64,000 nucleotides of DNA from Lentisphaerae bacterium RIFOXYA12_64_32 (GCA_001803235.1 MHBL01000457.1:1-64000), one strand, 5' to 3'; shown: positions 33,321 to 42,762, numbered from the stretch's first letter. Translations and numbers: made by a program. Notes: generated by a model not told the origin, from the letters alone.

Positions 33321-34739
33321 ATGAGCACGACGTTTCGTCGCACCAAGATTGTGGCAACGTTAGGGCCGGCGAGCAGTTCGCCGGAGGTGATCCGCGATCT
33401 GATCCGCGCCGGGATGGATGTCGCGCGGCTGAACTTCTCGCACGGTGCGTACGCCGACCACGCGCGCACGATTGCGGTCCTGCGCGAGATCTCCGCTGAG
33501 CTGGACACGCCCGTGACGATCCTCCAGGACCTGCAGGGGCCCAAGATCCGGGTTGGCGCGTTGCCAGGCGGCGAGATGCCGTTGCAGCGTGGCGATACGG
33601 TTGCGCTCGTGCCGGTCGCCGAGTACACCGGCCAGCCGGGCGCCATCCCGATCGACTACCCGCACCTGGCGGCGGACGCCATGCCCGGCATTCAGGTCCT
33701 GCTGGCGGACGGCATGATGGAGTTGGAAACCATCGCGGTCGCGCCGCCGGCTGTCCGCTGTCGCGTCGTGGAAGGCGGTCTGCTGAAGAGCCGCAAAGGC
33801 GTCAACGTCCCGAGCCTGCACCTCCGGCTCCCGTCGCTGACGGAGAAGGACCGTCAGGACTTGGATTTCGGGCTGGAGCAGGGCGTCGATGTGATCTCGC
33901 TGAGTTTCGTGCGCACGGCGCAGGATGTCCGGGCCTTGAAGGAACTGCTGAAGCAGAAGGGGGCGGTCAAGCCGGTCATTGCCAAGATCGAGAAACCGCA
34001 GGCCGTCGAGCATTTGGAGGAGATCGTTGAGGTGGCCGATGGCATCATGGTGGCCCGGGGCGATCTGGGCGTCGAGATGACACCGGAACGAGTGCCCATG
34101 GTCCAGAAGCGCATCATCGAACTGTGCAACCGCCGTACCCGGCCGGTCATCACGGCCACGCAGATGCTGGAGAGCATGATCCAGGAACCGCGGCCGACCC
34201 GGGCTGAAGCCAGTGACGTGGCCAATGCGATCATCGACGGCACCGACGCGGTCATGCTCTCCGGCGAGACGGCCGTGGGCGCGTACCCGGTCAAGGCGGT
34301 TGAGATGATGGCGCGGATTGCGCTCGAGGTGGAGGGGCGGATTGAGTTCAAGGGCTACCCGCCGTCCGAGACCACGGCGACGAACGCCTTGAGCGAATCG
34401 GTCGGCATCATCGAGAAGGTGGTGCGACCGCGCTGCATCGCGGTGCTGACCGCCAGCGGCTACACAGCCACCGTGGTTGCCGCCGAGCGCCCGCGCTCAC
34501 CGGTGGTGGCACTGACGACGGACGGACATGTGTACCACGCGCTGAACCTGTTGTGGGGGATCCGGCCGCTGCTGGTGCAGAGCAAGCCGGAGAGTTTCGA
34601 GGGCCTGGTGGAACTGGCCGAGTCCGCGCTGCGTCAGCGCGGGCTCGTTACGGCGGGCGACCGGATCCTGGTTCTGGGCGGGATCCCTGCCGGCCAGTCG
34701 CGCGGCACGAACTTCATCAAGATCCACGCCGTCGGGTAG
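33321..34739 (+). CDS. pyk: Pyruvate kinase
   Basis: A 472-residue pyruvate kinase, converting phosphoenolpyruvate and ADP to pyruvate and ATP at the end of glycolysis. RRTKIVATLGPAS, MDVARLNFSHG, LQDLQGPKIRVG, VIAKIEKPQAVEHL, MVARGDLGVE, RPVITATQMLESMI and DAVMLSGETAVGAYP are all present. The C-terminal regulatory domain is complete (ITATGYTA-like ASGYTATVVAAERP). The start is ATG 33321 behind AAGGATGCAAGCCTC. It is monocistronic by appearance, with repeat DNA on the 3' side. Confidence 0.95.
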   Translation: MSTTFRRTKIVATLGPASSSPEVIRDLIRAGMDVARLNFSHGAYADHARTIAVLREISAELDTPVTILQDLQGPKIRVGALPGGEMPLQRGDTVALVPVAEYTGQPGAIPIDYPHLAADAMPGIQVLLADGMMELETIAVAPPAVRCRVVEGGLLKSRKGVNVPSLHLRLPSLTEKDRQDLDFGLEQGVDVISLSFVRTAQDVRALKELLKQKGAVKPVIAKIEKPQAVEHLEEIVEVADGIMVARGDLGVEMTPERVPMVQKRIIELCNRRTRPVITATQMLESMIQEPRPTRAEASDVANAIIDGTDAVMLSGETAVGAYPVKAVEMMARIALEVEGRIEFKGYPPSETTATNALSESVGIIEKVVRPRCIAVLTASGYTATVVAAERPRSPVVALTTDGHVYHALNLLWGIRPLLVQSKPESFEGLVELAESALRQRGLVTAGDRILVLGGIPAGQSRGTNFIKIHAVG

Positions 34740-35018
34740 CGGCGGCCCGCGGCGATTTTCTGGCGGTACTGCGGAGCCGCTCATCCCATGTACTCCGCCC
34801 GGCCTCCGGGCGGTTTCCCGGAATGCGGGCGGGGGGCCGCCCGCGGTACTGTGGAGCACCTCATCCCAGTAGCCCGGCCGGCTCTGTCCGGCGAAGCTGC
34901 CTGGGTGAAGACGGATCCCCGGCTGAGGACCTCGGGCCGGGACGGACTCGAGGCACCCTGCTGCGGCCCCGGAGGTCCCGCGCCACGGGCTGCGCTGCCT
35001 GCCAACGCATCCAGGTCG
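34740..35018. repeat. Repeat region after pyk
   Basis: About 34765-34860 resembles the 14133-14223 inverted repeat (GCGGTACTG, GGGCCGCCCGCGGTACTGT). 34871-34986 is a full copy of the ~110-bp GC palindrome family, including its left part CGGCCGGCTCTGTCCGGCGA and its right part CGGAGGTCCCGCGCCAC. No gene. Confidence 0.75.
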
Positions 35019-36320
35019 CTACGGCTTTGGTGCCGGGGCGGGTGCGGACGGCGCGGCGGGCGGCGTCTTCTGCTTTTCGTAGAAGCTGATGAGGTCCGTG
35101 AGGCAGACGCGCACGTAGGGCTCATCGCACGCCGGGGTGCGTTTGCCGGCATCGGCGATCCAAATCTCGAGGGTCTCCGGTTTCATGATGGCGGTGTGCA
35201 GGTTTGAGCGCATGGCGACTGGGCGTTTGACGATCTCGATCATGGCCGGCACATCGATCTTGCCGAATGCGTCGCGGAGCCGTTGGCCCAGGCACTCGGC
35301 GCGCTTGCCGCCCGAGACGTACACCGTGTCCTCCGGGACGGGCGGCAACTCGGGGTGCTGCTGGCCGGGGTGGAGGATCTCGACCTTGGCGGGCGTGCAA
35401 TACACGGCCGCTACGTCCTTGGACTTGTCGCTGATGACGTAGTAGTACTCGCAGGTGCGCGGCGTGTCCTGGATCATCTTCAGGGCCTCGGCCACGGTCG
35501 CGGCGCGTTCCATGATGTCGCGCAGCAGTAACGTCATGGGCATGCCGTCCCACTGGCCCTCGCCGCGGCCGCCCATTTCGCCGATGGCCAGGCCCTTGGC
35601 GTTCATGGCGGTCACGGTGCCGACAAACCCGGCGTAGCCGGCGCTGATCCAGGCGTTGTACCCGTCCGGCATGAACACCTGGATCGTCGCCTGCCGCTGC
35701 AGGCCGATGTCGCTCATGTAATCGAGGACGCGGGCGTGGATGACCGATCCGTCCGACGTGGCCTTGCCCCGGACCGCGACGCCGCTGCAGTGGAACATCT
35801 CGGGGAACAGGTTCGCGTACAGGCCGCAGCGCGGCGGCATATCGGCGGCTTTCGCGAGTGCGTCGCACTCGCGGATGAACCGCTCCGGAATGTGCGGTGC
35901 AGCGCGACGCTGCACTTCGGCCATGCGGTCGGGGAACCACTCGGCCTTCTCGAACGTCCACACGGTCCCCACGCCAAACACGACGCGTTCCATGAGCTTG
36001 CGCGCGCCGTCGCGCAGCAGCGTCCCGTGCGCCGTCCCTATCTGCTCGGGCGTGCCGTCGACGATGAGGATGGTCTTCTTCTGGAACCGGCAGAGGAGCC
36101 CGTGCCCATTCGGGTCGCGCGCCGTCAGTTCGAGTTCCGCCGGCGTCTGAGCCCGGAGCGGGCCGGTTCCGAACAAGAGGGCAACGATGGCGCAGAGCCA
36201 CGCCAACCGGCCGCGCTGAGGACCGTGTCGGCCTGCCAACAGGCCAGGCGTCTCCGGCGCCGGTCGTCCGTCCTGCGCCACGGCAGCCGACACGAACTCG
36301 CTACGTGTCATGTCACTCAT
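35019..36320 (-). CDS. Secreted C45-family (acyl-CoA:6-APA acyltransferase-like) Ntn hydrolase
   Basis: A 433-residue protein with an N-terminal hydrophobic segment (LAWLCAIVALLFGTGPLRAQ). The mature part has the C45 pattern: GTPEQIGTAHGTLL, then FHCSGVAVRGKATSDGSVIHARVLDY, where the cysteine would be the N-terminal nucleophile after self-cleavage, and GFVGTVTAMNAKGLAIGEMG. Family members hydrolyse or transfer amide-linked acyl groups; the natural substrate is not known. A proline and alanine-rich tail ends the chain. Start choice is between ATG 36320 and ATG 36311; both have purine-rich sequence upstream. Confidence 0.75.
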   Translation of the reverse strand: MSDMTRSEFVSAAVAQDGRPAPETPGLLAGRHGPQRGRLAWLCAIVALLFGTGPLRAQTPAELELTARDPNGHGLLCRFQKKTILIVDGTPEQIGTAHGTLLRDGARKLMERVVFGVGTVWTFEKAEWFPDRMAEVQRRAAPHIPERFIRECDALAKAADMPPRCGLYANLFPEMFHCSGVAVRGKATSDGSVIHARVLDYMSDIGLQRQATIQVFMPDGYNAWISAGYAGFVGTVTAMNAKGLAIGEMGGRGEGQWDGMPMTLLLRDIMERAATVAEALKMIQDTPRTCEYYYVISDKSKDVAAVYCTPAKVEILHPGQQHPELPPVPEDTVYVSGGKRAECLGQRLRDAFGKIDVPAMIEIVKRPVAMRSNLHTAIMKPETLEIWIADAGKRTPACDEPYVRVCLTDLISFYEKQKTPPAAPSAPAPAPKP

Positions 36321-36689
36321 CCTTCGACCCCCAATTGGGGACAAAGATCGTCGACAAAGACTGGAGACAAAGACCCGCATCCCGTTCTCCTAATCTTTGT
36401 CTCATGTCTTCGTCTCAAGTCTTTGTCTCTCTGCTCTGTCTTCGTCCGGAATCTCCACGTCGTGGCACTGTGTTCCTCATCCGCGCTTCCTGCCGGGCTC
36501 GTCAGTACCCCAGCGTGGTCCCGTCATGCCGTCGCCCTGAACACCGCAGCACGCACCTGCACACCTGCCGACGGTTCAGCCCGCGAGGACGCGGGCGCTC
36601 CAGAATGCACCCTCCGGTGTGAACTTTTCCAACCTCATCCCGATATTCACACCCTCAGCTTTCAGCTTTCATCCCTCAGCCCTTCTTAC
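36321..36689. repeat. Gap with GTCTTTGTCTC arrays and a REP-like palindrome
   Basis: 36336-36375 has GACAAAGA repeated three times, and 36392-36430 has CTTTGTCTC repeated in the complementary sense, so the two can form a long imperfect hairpin. 36555-36612 is a copy of the CCCGCGAGGACGCGGGCGCTC palindrome with its usual flank ACACCTGCCGACGGTTCAG. No gene is seen. Confidence 0.65.
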
Positions 36690-38492
36690 TCACTCCGCCT
36701 TTTCGACCGCGAAATTGAACAGCGCGGCAAAGGTGCGGTACAGGTCGTCCTGCAGAACGTCCTGGCGTGGCAGGTCGCCGGGCGGTTCGAAGAGTTCGTC
36801 CGGACCGATGGTGCGGGTCTGCCACTGCCGGAAGGTCACGCTGCCGTGCGTGCCTCGCGCGGCGAACGTTGCCTTGTCAGGTGTCTTGCCGTCGGCGCGC
36901 AGGGTCAGCCGCAACATGTCGCGCGGGTCCTGCGGGTTGGTCAGGACGATGACGGTGGCGCCGTTGGTATCCTTCTCCTGGGTAGCGGTGACCCACTGTT
37001 CGACGGACATGGCGCCCAGGCTGGCGGCGGCGACGACGCCTTGCACCACGCGCACTTTGGCCACGCTCTGGTTGTCCGCGTAGGCGAGGGGGTTTGCGAC
37101 GTCAACGGGCGACTGACTGCCCACGAACACCTTCTTGCCAGGTATGGCCATCCACGGAAACTCGCCGTGCCCGAACGCGGCCGTGCCAAGGTCCGGGACG
37201 CGGCCTTCGAGACGGAAGCGTTTGCCGGCGCCGCGGATGTAGCGCAGTTCGCCCTCGTACGCTTTGTCCCCGCCCGCGTTCACCGAGACGCTGAGATCGG
37301 CGAAGTGACAGTGGCCTTCCGCGGGGGCGAGGAAGAGCATTTCCGAGGCCTGCTGCAGAATGGCCAGAACCATCTGCAGGGGTCCGGGGGCGACGGTGGG
37401 TGCCGTCGGGGCCGGCGCGGGTTCGCTCCGAGCTCCTGCGGGCAAGTCTTCGGCAAAGAACGCGGCGGTGCGGTCGATCACCTGGCCGATGGCCGCCATG
37501 GCGGTGTAGTGACCGAGTCCGTCCAGCCACACCATTCGGTCGGGTGGCAGCCCGATCGCCTCAGCCAGCTTCAGCGTGCAGTCCTTGGGGATGACTTCGT
37601 CGTCGTCGTCGTTGATCATCAGCACGCGTCCGTCTTTGGCGAGGCGACTCAATGCGTCCGCGTAGGTGAGTGGGTCCATCTTCCGGATGTGGCCTTCGAG
37701 GGCCGCGCGGCCGTCCGGCGGCAGTTGTTCGAGCAGTTCGTGGAGCTTGCGCGTCTCGTTGGCATGATTGACAATTCGCAGCAAGTCGCCGCCGGCCAGG
37801 ATGAGGTCGGCGCGGTTCAGTCGCGGTTCGTAGCCGACCGCGGCCCCCGCCAGGATGCCGCCCATGCTGATGCCGGAGATGCCGATCTTCTGCGGATCGA
37901 TTTCGGTGCGCGACGCGAGCAGGTCGACGGTGCGGCGGATGTCGGCCACCGCCTGCGGCAGCACCTTGGCGAAGATGTCCGGATTGGTCAGGAGCATTTT
38001 GCGGCCGCCCGGCGGACTGCGCTCGCCGTAGTACGGGAGCTGGAACCAGATCGCCGGGACGCCGTTGGAGGCCAGCACGCTGCAGAGCAGTTGCACGAGT
38101 TCGAAGTTGCCGGCCAGGATGTGCAGGCAGATCGCGGCGGGGCGCGCCTGGCTCGTGCCCGGCGTCAACCCGACAGGGAGGTAGTACTCGGCCGGAATGG
38201 TGTTGTTCTGCGGTAGGTCGGCGGTTACGACGGGTGAGGGATACCGCAGCGTGTAGATCGTGTAGCGCTCCCGCGCCGCGAGCGGCGTGATCGTGTAACT
38301 GAACGGTGCGCCGTTGAAGGTCTGCGTCACCTCGATGGTTTGGGGTGCGGCCGGCGGCGGTGCGGCAGCGGCCGGTTGCGCCCGCACCCGGGCAGGATAC
38401 GCGGCGCCTGCGAAAGCGAGGAGAAGCGGCAGGAGCGCACCGGACCTGATTCGAGCAAGCGATCCGCCGCCGCGTCCGCTGGAGTTCGGCAT
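36690..38492 (-). CDS. Secreted alpha/beta hydrolase with a C-terminal extension
   Basis: A 600-residue protein, start ATG 38492 behind GGGAAGGGAAATGCGGC, with a signal peptide (GALLPLLLAFAGAAYPARVRAQ). Residues about 85-370 are an alpha/beta hydrolase of the acetyl-xylan-esterase or dienelactone-hydrolase type: PAAICLHIL, the nucleophile elbow KIGISGISMGGILAG, the acid in MINDDDDEVIP and the base in LDGLGHYTAM. A proline-rich linker leads to an unrecognised C-terminal domain (about 405-600). An extracellular esterase acting on plant or algal polysaccharide decorations would fit the neighbouring glycan genes, but the substrate is unknown. Confidence 0.78.
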   Translation of the reverse strand: MPNSSGRGGGSLARIRSGALLPLLLAFAGAAYPARVRAQPAAAAPPPAAPQTIEVTQTFNGAPFSYTITPLAARERYTIYTLRYPSPVVTADLPQNNTIPAEYYLPVGLTPGTSQARPAAICLHILAGNFELVQLLCSVLASNGVPAIWFQLPYYGERSPPGGRKMLLTNPDIFAKVLPQAVADIRRTVDLLASRTEIDPQKIGISGISMGGILAGAAVGYEPRLNRADLILAGGDLLRIVNHANETRKLHELLEQLPPDGRAALEGHIRKMDPLTYADALSRLAKDGRVLMINDDDDEVIPKDCTLKLAEAIGLPPDRMVWLDGLGHYTAMAAIGQVIDRTAAFFAEDLPAGARSEPAPAPTAPTVAPGPLQMVLAILQQASEMLFLAPAEGHCHFADLSVSVNAGGDKAYEGELRYIRGAGKRFRLEGRVPDLGTAAFGHGEFPWMAIPGKKVFVGSQSPVDVANPLAYADNQSVAKVRVVQGVVAAASLGAMSVEQWVTATQEKDTNGATVIVLTNPQDPRDMLRLTLRADGKTPDKATFAARGTHGSVTFRQWQTRTIGPDELFEPPGDLPRQDVLQDDLYRTFAALFNFAVEKAE

Positions 38493-39003
38493 GCCGCATT
38501 TCCCTTCCCATGAACCAGAAGCGTCCCCGGTCGAGTCACCGCCGCAACGGCCGGGCGCCGACCCGACCTCGTTGAAACTGCCATGCGAAGTGGTGCTTGT
38601 CAAGCGCCACGGCATCCGGGACGTGTTGCGTCAGTCGCGGGTGCGAATCAGGCTGGTTCGGCGTGTTCTGCGCCTGCGGGCAAGAGACTGCCCGCACCAC
38701 GTGGCGCCAGTGGCCCGGCCAGTCCCTTGGCCGGCGTCTCACTTTCCACCCGCAACTCCCATGTTACTCGCGGGCTGCGCTAAAGTGGCCGGAGCGGCTC
38801 GCTCCGGCACCCGCGGGAGCGAGCCGCTCCCGCCACCTTGCCAGAACGCTCCGACGCCATCGAGTAACGTCCGCACATGATCGGGCGGTATTCCGCCTGG
38901 GGGGGGGGCGCTGACGCATTGCAGTCGGTCTTGAAATCGCGGCTGCGCCCTGTACACTTCCGCTGCGTGGTTTGAGGGAGTACAGAGACGGAGAACAGGG
39001 CCC
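38493..39003. repeat. 511-bp gap between the hydrolase and argB
   Basis: Divergent promoters for the two flanking genes must lie here. About 38785-38840 is an inverted repeat with arms AGTGGCCGGAGCGGCTCGC and GAGCCGCTCCCGCCAC. 38876-38922 is a REP-like copy (ATGATCGGGCGGT, then a run of nine or more G, then GCGCTGACGCATT). No gene is seen. Confidence 0.65.
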
Positions 39004-39879
39004 ATGGAAAAGCTGATCGAGAAGGCGGCGGCGCTGATCGAGGCGCTCCCGTACATCCAGGATTTCCGCGGCAGCACCGTGGTGGTCAAGTTTGGCGGCA
39101 GCGCCATGGAGGATCCGGAGTGCACGCGCCGCGTGCTGCGCGACATCGTGTTCATGGAGTGCGCAGGCATGAAACCGCTGATCATCCACGGCGGCGGCAA
39201 GGCGATCAGCGCGCGCCTCAAGGCGGAGGGGGTGCCGACGCACTTTGTCGAGGGCCTGCGCTACACCTGCGAGCGCACGATCAAGGTAGTCGACGACGTC
39301 ATGCACAACGTCATCAATGCCGAACTCGTGACCTGGATGAAGGAGATGGACGGCAAGCCGTACGCGGTTTCGGGCAAGAACGTGCTGCGTACGGAGCGGG
39401 TCAAGGTCAAGGACAAGCAGACGGGCGAGGAGAAAGACATCGGGTTCGTGGGGCGCGTCGTCAACGTGGACACGGCGCAACTGCGCTGGATCCTGGAGCG
39501 CGGGCAGGTGCCGGTGATTGCGCCGCTGGGTTGCGACATGACCGGGCAGGTCTACAACATCAACGCTGACATGGCCGCCTGCGAGATTGCCGCTGAACTG
39601 AAGGCGCGTAAGCTCGTCTTCCTCAGTGACGTGCCCGGCATCCTGCGCGATGAGAACGACGAGAGCACGCTGATTTCGACGGTGCGCCGGGGCGAGGTCG
39701 AATCCATGATCGCGCAGGGCGTTATCGGTGGGGGCATGGTTCCGAAAGTGCGCAGTGCGGCCGAGGCGTTGGACGCCGGCACGCAGAAGGTGCACATGAT
39801 CGACGGCCGCGTCAAGCACTCGTTGCTGCTGGAGATTTTCACTGACCAGGGCATCGGCACGCAGATCGTGCCGGGGTGA
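39004..39879 (+). CDS. argB: Acetylglutamate kinase
   Basis: A 291-residue N-acetylglutamate kinase, the second step of arginine synthesis. VVVKFGGSAM, PLIIHGGGKAISARL, NINADMAACEIAAEL, KLVFLSDVPGIL and the C-terminal VHMIDGRVKHSLLLEIFTDQGIGTQI match the family throughout. The N-terminal helix (LIEKAAALIEALPYIQDFRG) is of the kind seen in arginine-sensitive hexameric forms. No other arg gene is in the window. The start ATG 39004 follows CGGAGAACAGGGCCC. Confidence 0.94.
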   Translation: MEKLIEKAAALIEALPYIQDFRGSTVVVKFGGSAMEDPECTRRVLRDIVFMECAGMKPLIIHGGGKAISARLKAEGVPTHFVEGLRYTCERTIKVVDDVMHNVINAELVTWMKEMDGKPYAVSGKNVLRTERVKVKDKQTGEEKDIGFVGRVVNVDTAQLRWILERGQVPVIAPLGCDMTGQVYNINADMAACEIAAELKARKLVFLSDVPGILRDENDESTLISTVRRGEVESMIAQGVIGGGMVPKVRSAAEALDAGTQKVHMIDGRVKHSLLLEIFTDQGIGTQIVPG

Positions 39880-40228
39880 CAATGGAGGGATGAGGGATGA
39901 AAGCTGAGGGGGGGAAGGAAACGGTGGAAGGTTCAGGGTTTGGGGGCAGGGTTCAGGCGGGATAGCGACGGGGAGGGTGGAGGGTGTGTGAGTGGGTGAG
40001 TTAAGTGGGTCGGTGTGTGGGCGGTTCCCTGGAGCGCCCGCGTCCTCGCGGGCAATTGCCGTCGCCGGGGGTACAGGTGCGTGGGGTAGGATGCGTGGAG
40101 CAGGGAGGAAGATGGCAGGGTGGTGAGTTGTTCAGTCCCTGGGTTGTTGAGTCGCCACCATTGCCTACCGCAACTCAGCAACCTGACAACATAGCAGCCT
40201 TTGCACACGACAGAAGGAGCACTAATCC
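39880..40228. repeat. Repeat-filled gap between argB and the M42 peptidase
   Basis: 39928-39962 holds GGTTCAGGGTTTGGGGGCAG and similar GGTTCAGG repeats. 39984-40022 is a GTGTGTGAGTGGGTGAG run like that at 16.2 kb. 40024-40080 is the palindrome CCCTGGAGCGCCCGCGTCCT with its flank. The last 30 bases hold the AAGGAG site of the next gene. Confidence 0.7.
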
Positions 40229-41290
40229 GTGGACAAGCAGACCAAGCAGTTTCTCGTGGACGTCGTGAACGCGGTGAGCCCGACCGGATATGAGCAGGAG
40301 ACGCAGGGCGTGTTCCGGCGCTACATGACGGGGGTCGCCGACGAGGTGCGCGGCGACTCGCACGGCAACCTGATGGCGGTGCTGAACCCGAACGCCTCGG
40401 TCCGCATCATGTTCGCCGGGCACTGCGACGAACTCGGGTTCCAGGTCAACTATGTCGACGACGACGGCTTCATCTACTTCCGCCCGCTCGGCGGGCATGA
40501 CCAGGGCATCGTCCCGGGACGGCGCGTGACGATCCACGCAGCCAAGGGGCCGGTTCCAGGAGTCATTGGCAAGAAGGCCATTCACCTGATGAGCGACGAC
40601 GAGCGCAAGCACCCGTCCGAGATCAAGAAGTTGTGGATCGACATTGGCGCGAAGAACAAGAAGCGTGCCATGGCGCGGGTGCAGATCGGCGATCCGGTCA
40701 CGTACAACGAGACCTTCACCGACCTGGACGGCGGCAAGGCCGTGGCGCGCGGGTTCGACGACAAGATCGGCGTGTTTGCCGTGGGGCGCGCCCTGCAGTT
40801 GCTGAAGGGCAGAAAATTGGCCGTGGCGGTTTACTCGGTCTCGACCGTGCAGGAGGAGATCGGGTCGCGCGGGGCCCGCACCTCCGCGTTCGGGATCGAC
40901 CCGCAGGTCGGCATTGCCATCGATGTCACGCACGCCAGCGATTACCCGACCGCGGAGAAGAAGGAACAGGGCGACGTGAAGATCGGCGGCGGACCGGTGA
41001 TTACGCGCGGCCCGAACATCAGTCCGAAAGTCTTCGACGGGCTGGTCGCGGCGGCCAAGGCCGCCAAGATCCCGTACCAGGTGCAGGCGGCGAACTCGGG
41101 CACCGGCACGGACGCCAACGCCATCCAGCTCACGCGCGCCGGGGTCGCTACCGGTCTGGTGTCGGTGCCGAACCGCTACATGCACACGCCGGCTGAATTG
41201 ATCTCACTCGACGACGCGGAGAACACGGGGCGGTTGCTGGCGGCGTTCGTCCAGCGCCTCTCCGGCAAGGAAGACTGGACCGTGGTGTGA
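40229..41290 (+). CDS. M42-family metal-dependent aminopeptidase
   Basis: A 353-residue M42 peptidase (FrvX/PepA-like). VNAVSPTGYEQE starts the catalytic domain; MFAGHCDELGFQVNYVDDDG, ARGFDDKIGVFAVGRAL, STVQEEIGSRGARTSAF and AIDVTHASDYP carry the metal ligands and the catalytic glutamate pair; YMHTPAELISLDDAENTGRL closes the site. Such enzymes are large oligomers that trim peptides in the cytoplasm. The start is GTG 40229 behind AAGGAGCACTAATCC. There is no operon partner; the next gene begins 82 bp on in the same direction. Confidence 0.9.
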   Translation: MDKQTKQFLVDVVNAVSPTGYEQETQGVFRRYMTGVADEVRGDSHGNLMAVLNPNASVRIMFAGHCDELGFQVNYVDDDGFIYFRPLGGHDQGIVPGRRVTIHAAKGPVPGVIGKKAIHLMSDDERKHPSEIKKLWIDIGAKNKKRAMARVQIGDPVTYNETFTDLDGGKAVARGFDDKIGVFAVGRALQLLKGRKLAVAVYSVSTVQEEIGSRGARTSAFGIDPQVGIAIDVTHASDYPTAEKKEQGDVKIGGGPVITRGPNISPKVFDGLVAAAKAAKIPYQVQAANSGTGTDANAIQLTRAGVATGLVSVPNRYMHTPAELISLDDAENTGRLLAAFVQRLSGKEDWTVV

Positions 41291-41372
41291 TGCGCAGTCC
41301 GGCCTGGGGACACGCCGGGCGTACCGCGAAACGCATCGGTGCGCGGGCACTGCCAGAGAGGCCCTCGATCCC

Positions 41373-42581
41373 TTGAGCGACGTCAGTATCATTGAACTCC
41401 GGGAGTACGGTGACGCGGCGGCGCTCGACGCGCTGCGGCGCTGCCTCGAACCGCTCGGGGGAATGCAGGCCTTCGTGCGGCCGGGGCAGAAGGTGCTGCT
41501 GAAGCCGAACCTGCTCAGTGGGTTCGCGCCGGACCGGGCGGTCACGACGCACCCGTCGGTGGTCCGGGCCGCAGCCCTGCTGGTTCGTGAAGCGGGCGGA
41601 GTGGTGGCGATCGGCGACAGTCCGGCGGTCGGGACGCTCGACAAAGTTCTGAAGCGGACCGGCGTCGCCGAGGTCATTGAGGAAGTCGGCGCGGCCGTCG
41701 CCGACTTCGAGCACACGGCGACCTTCGAGGACGCCGGGAATCGCGTGGCGCGACGGATCGAGCTGGCCAAGGCCGTTGCCGACGCCGACGTCATCATCAC
41801 CCTGCCGAAACTCAAGACCCACGTGCAGATGGGGTTCACCGGGGCGCTTAAGAACCAGTTCGGCCTCATTCTTGGCGCCGCCAAGGCGCGTTGCCACTTC
41901 CGGTTCCAGGACCGTGAGTGGCTCGCAGGACTGATCCTGGAGATCAACCGCACCGCCAAACCTGCCCTGGCGATCATGGACGCGGTGGTCGGCATGGAGG
42001 GCGAGGGCCCGAGCAGTGGCGACCCGCGCGCGATCGGACTGCTCCTGGCCAGTGCGGACCTCGCCGCCGTGGACTGCCTCGCCTGTCACCTGATCGATCT
42101 GGACCCCGAATCGCTGCCGCTGACGCGCGCCGCCAAGCGCTACGGTTACGGCACGACCGACCTGGCTCGGATCCGGGTCCTCGGTCCGGACTGGAAACAG
42201 TTCCGGGTCCCGGACTTCAAGAAGGTCACGCAGTACATCAGTATTCTGCGGCTGCTGCCCATGCCGGATGTGTTGACGCGCTGGATGCGGCGGCACATTG
42301 CGCCAGGGCCGGTGATCGTCGCCGACCGTTGCGTGAAATGCGAAGCGTGCGCCAAGGGCTGCCCGGTTCAACCGCCGGCCATTCAGCCGCTGGAGAAACC
42401 GCGCGAACAGGTCGATCACCACCGCTGCATCCGCTGCTACTGCTGCCACGAGTTCTGCCCGGTCAAGGCGATCGAACTTCAACCCACCTGGCTGCACCGC
42501 CTGTTCCGGCTCAATCACCTCACCGACTGGGTCACCCGCAACCTGGCCGACCTCATCCTGATCGGTCGCCGCCGGCGCTGA
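41373..42581 (+). CDS. DUF362-family protein with two C-terminal 4Fe-4S clusters
   Basis: A 402-residue protein. Residues about 1-290 are the DUF362 domain (KVLLKPNLLSGFAPDRAVTTHP; VIITLPKLKTHVQMGFTGALKNQFG). Residues about 310-375 form a ferredoxin-like unit with CVKCEACAKGCPV and CIRCYCCHEFCPV. A short basic tail follows. The family is widespread in anaerobes and its reaction is unknown; an electron-transfer or redox-linked modification role is inferred from the clusters. The start is TTG 41373 behind GAGAGGCCCTCGATCCC; no in-frame ATG is nearby that keeps the N-terminal strand. Confidence 0.82.
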   Translation: MSDVSIIELREYGDAAALDALRRCLEPLGGMQAFVRPGQKVLLKPNLLSGFAPDRAVTTHPSVVRAAALLVREAGGVVAIGDSPAVGTLDKVLKRTGVAEVIEEVGAAVADFEHTATFEDAGNRVARRIELAKAVADADVIITLPKLKTHVQMGFTGALKNQFGLILGAAKARCHFRFQDREWLAGLILEINRTAKPALAIMDAVVGMEGEGPSSGDPRAIGLLLASADLAAVDCLACHLIDLDPESLPLTRAAKRYGYGTTDLARIRVLGPDWKQFRVPDFKKVTQYISILRLLPMPDVLTRWMRRHIAPGPVIVADRCVKCEACAKGCPVQPPAIQPLEKPREQVDHHRCIRCYCCHEFCPVKAIELQPTWLHRLFRLNHLTDWVTRNLADLILIGRRRR

Positions 42582-42714
42582 TGGTGCTCGCGCCCGCGCC
42601 CGTCCGCCACAGCGGCTGGCGGCGGGAAGATGCAGCTTGCATCGCTGCGGACCGAGAGGGCGCCACTGACGCAGCACGCCCCGGCCCCGGGGCGTTGGAC
42701 AAGAAGCCGAATCG

Positions 42715-42762
42715 GGTGGATATTACTATTCTAGATAGAATAAGTCCTGGGAGAATAGTTAA
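42715..42762 (+). promoter_or_regulatory. AT-rich operator-like sequence before the ATPase gene
   Basis: This is a local AT-rich patch in GC-rich DNA. It contains an inverted repeat TATTCT-N4-AGAATA (42727-42742), and AGAATA recurs at 42752-42757, overlapping the ribosome-binding region GGGAGAATAGTTAA. It looks like a promoter with an operator, and the close fit to the start codon suggests autoregulation. The rest of the gap (42582-42714) shows nothing else. Confidence 0.5.
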
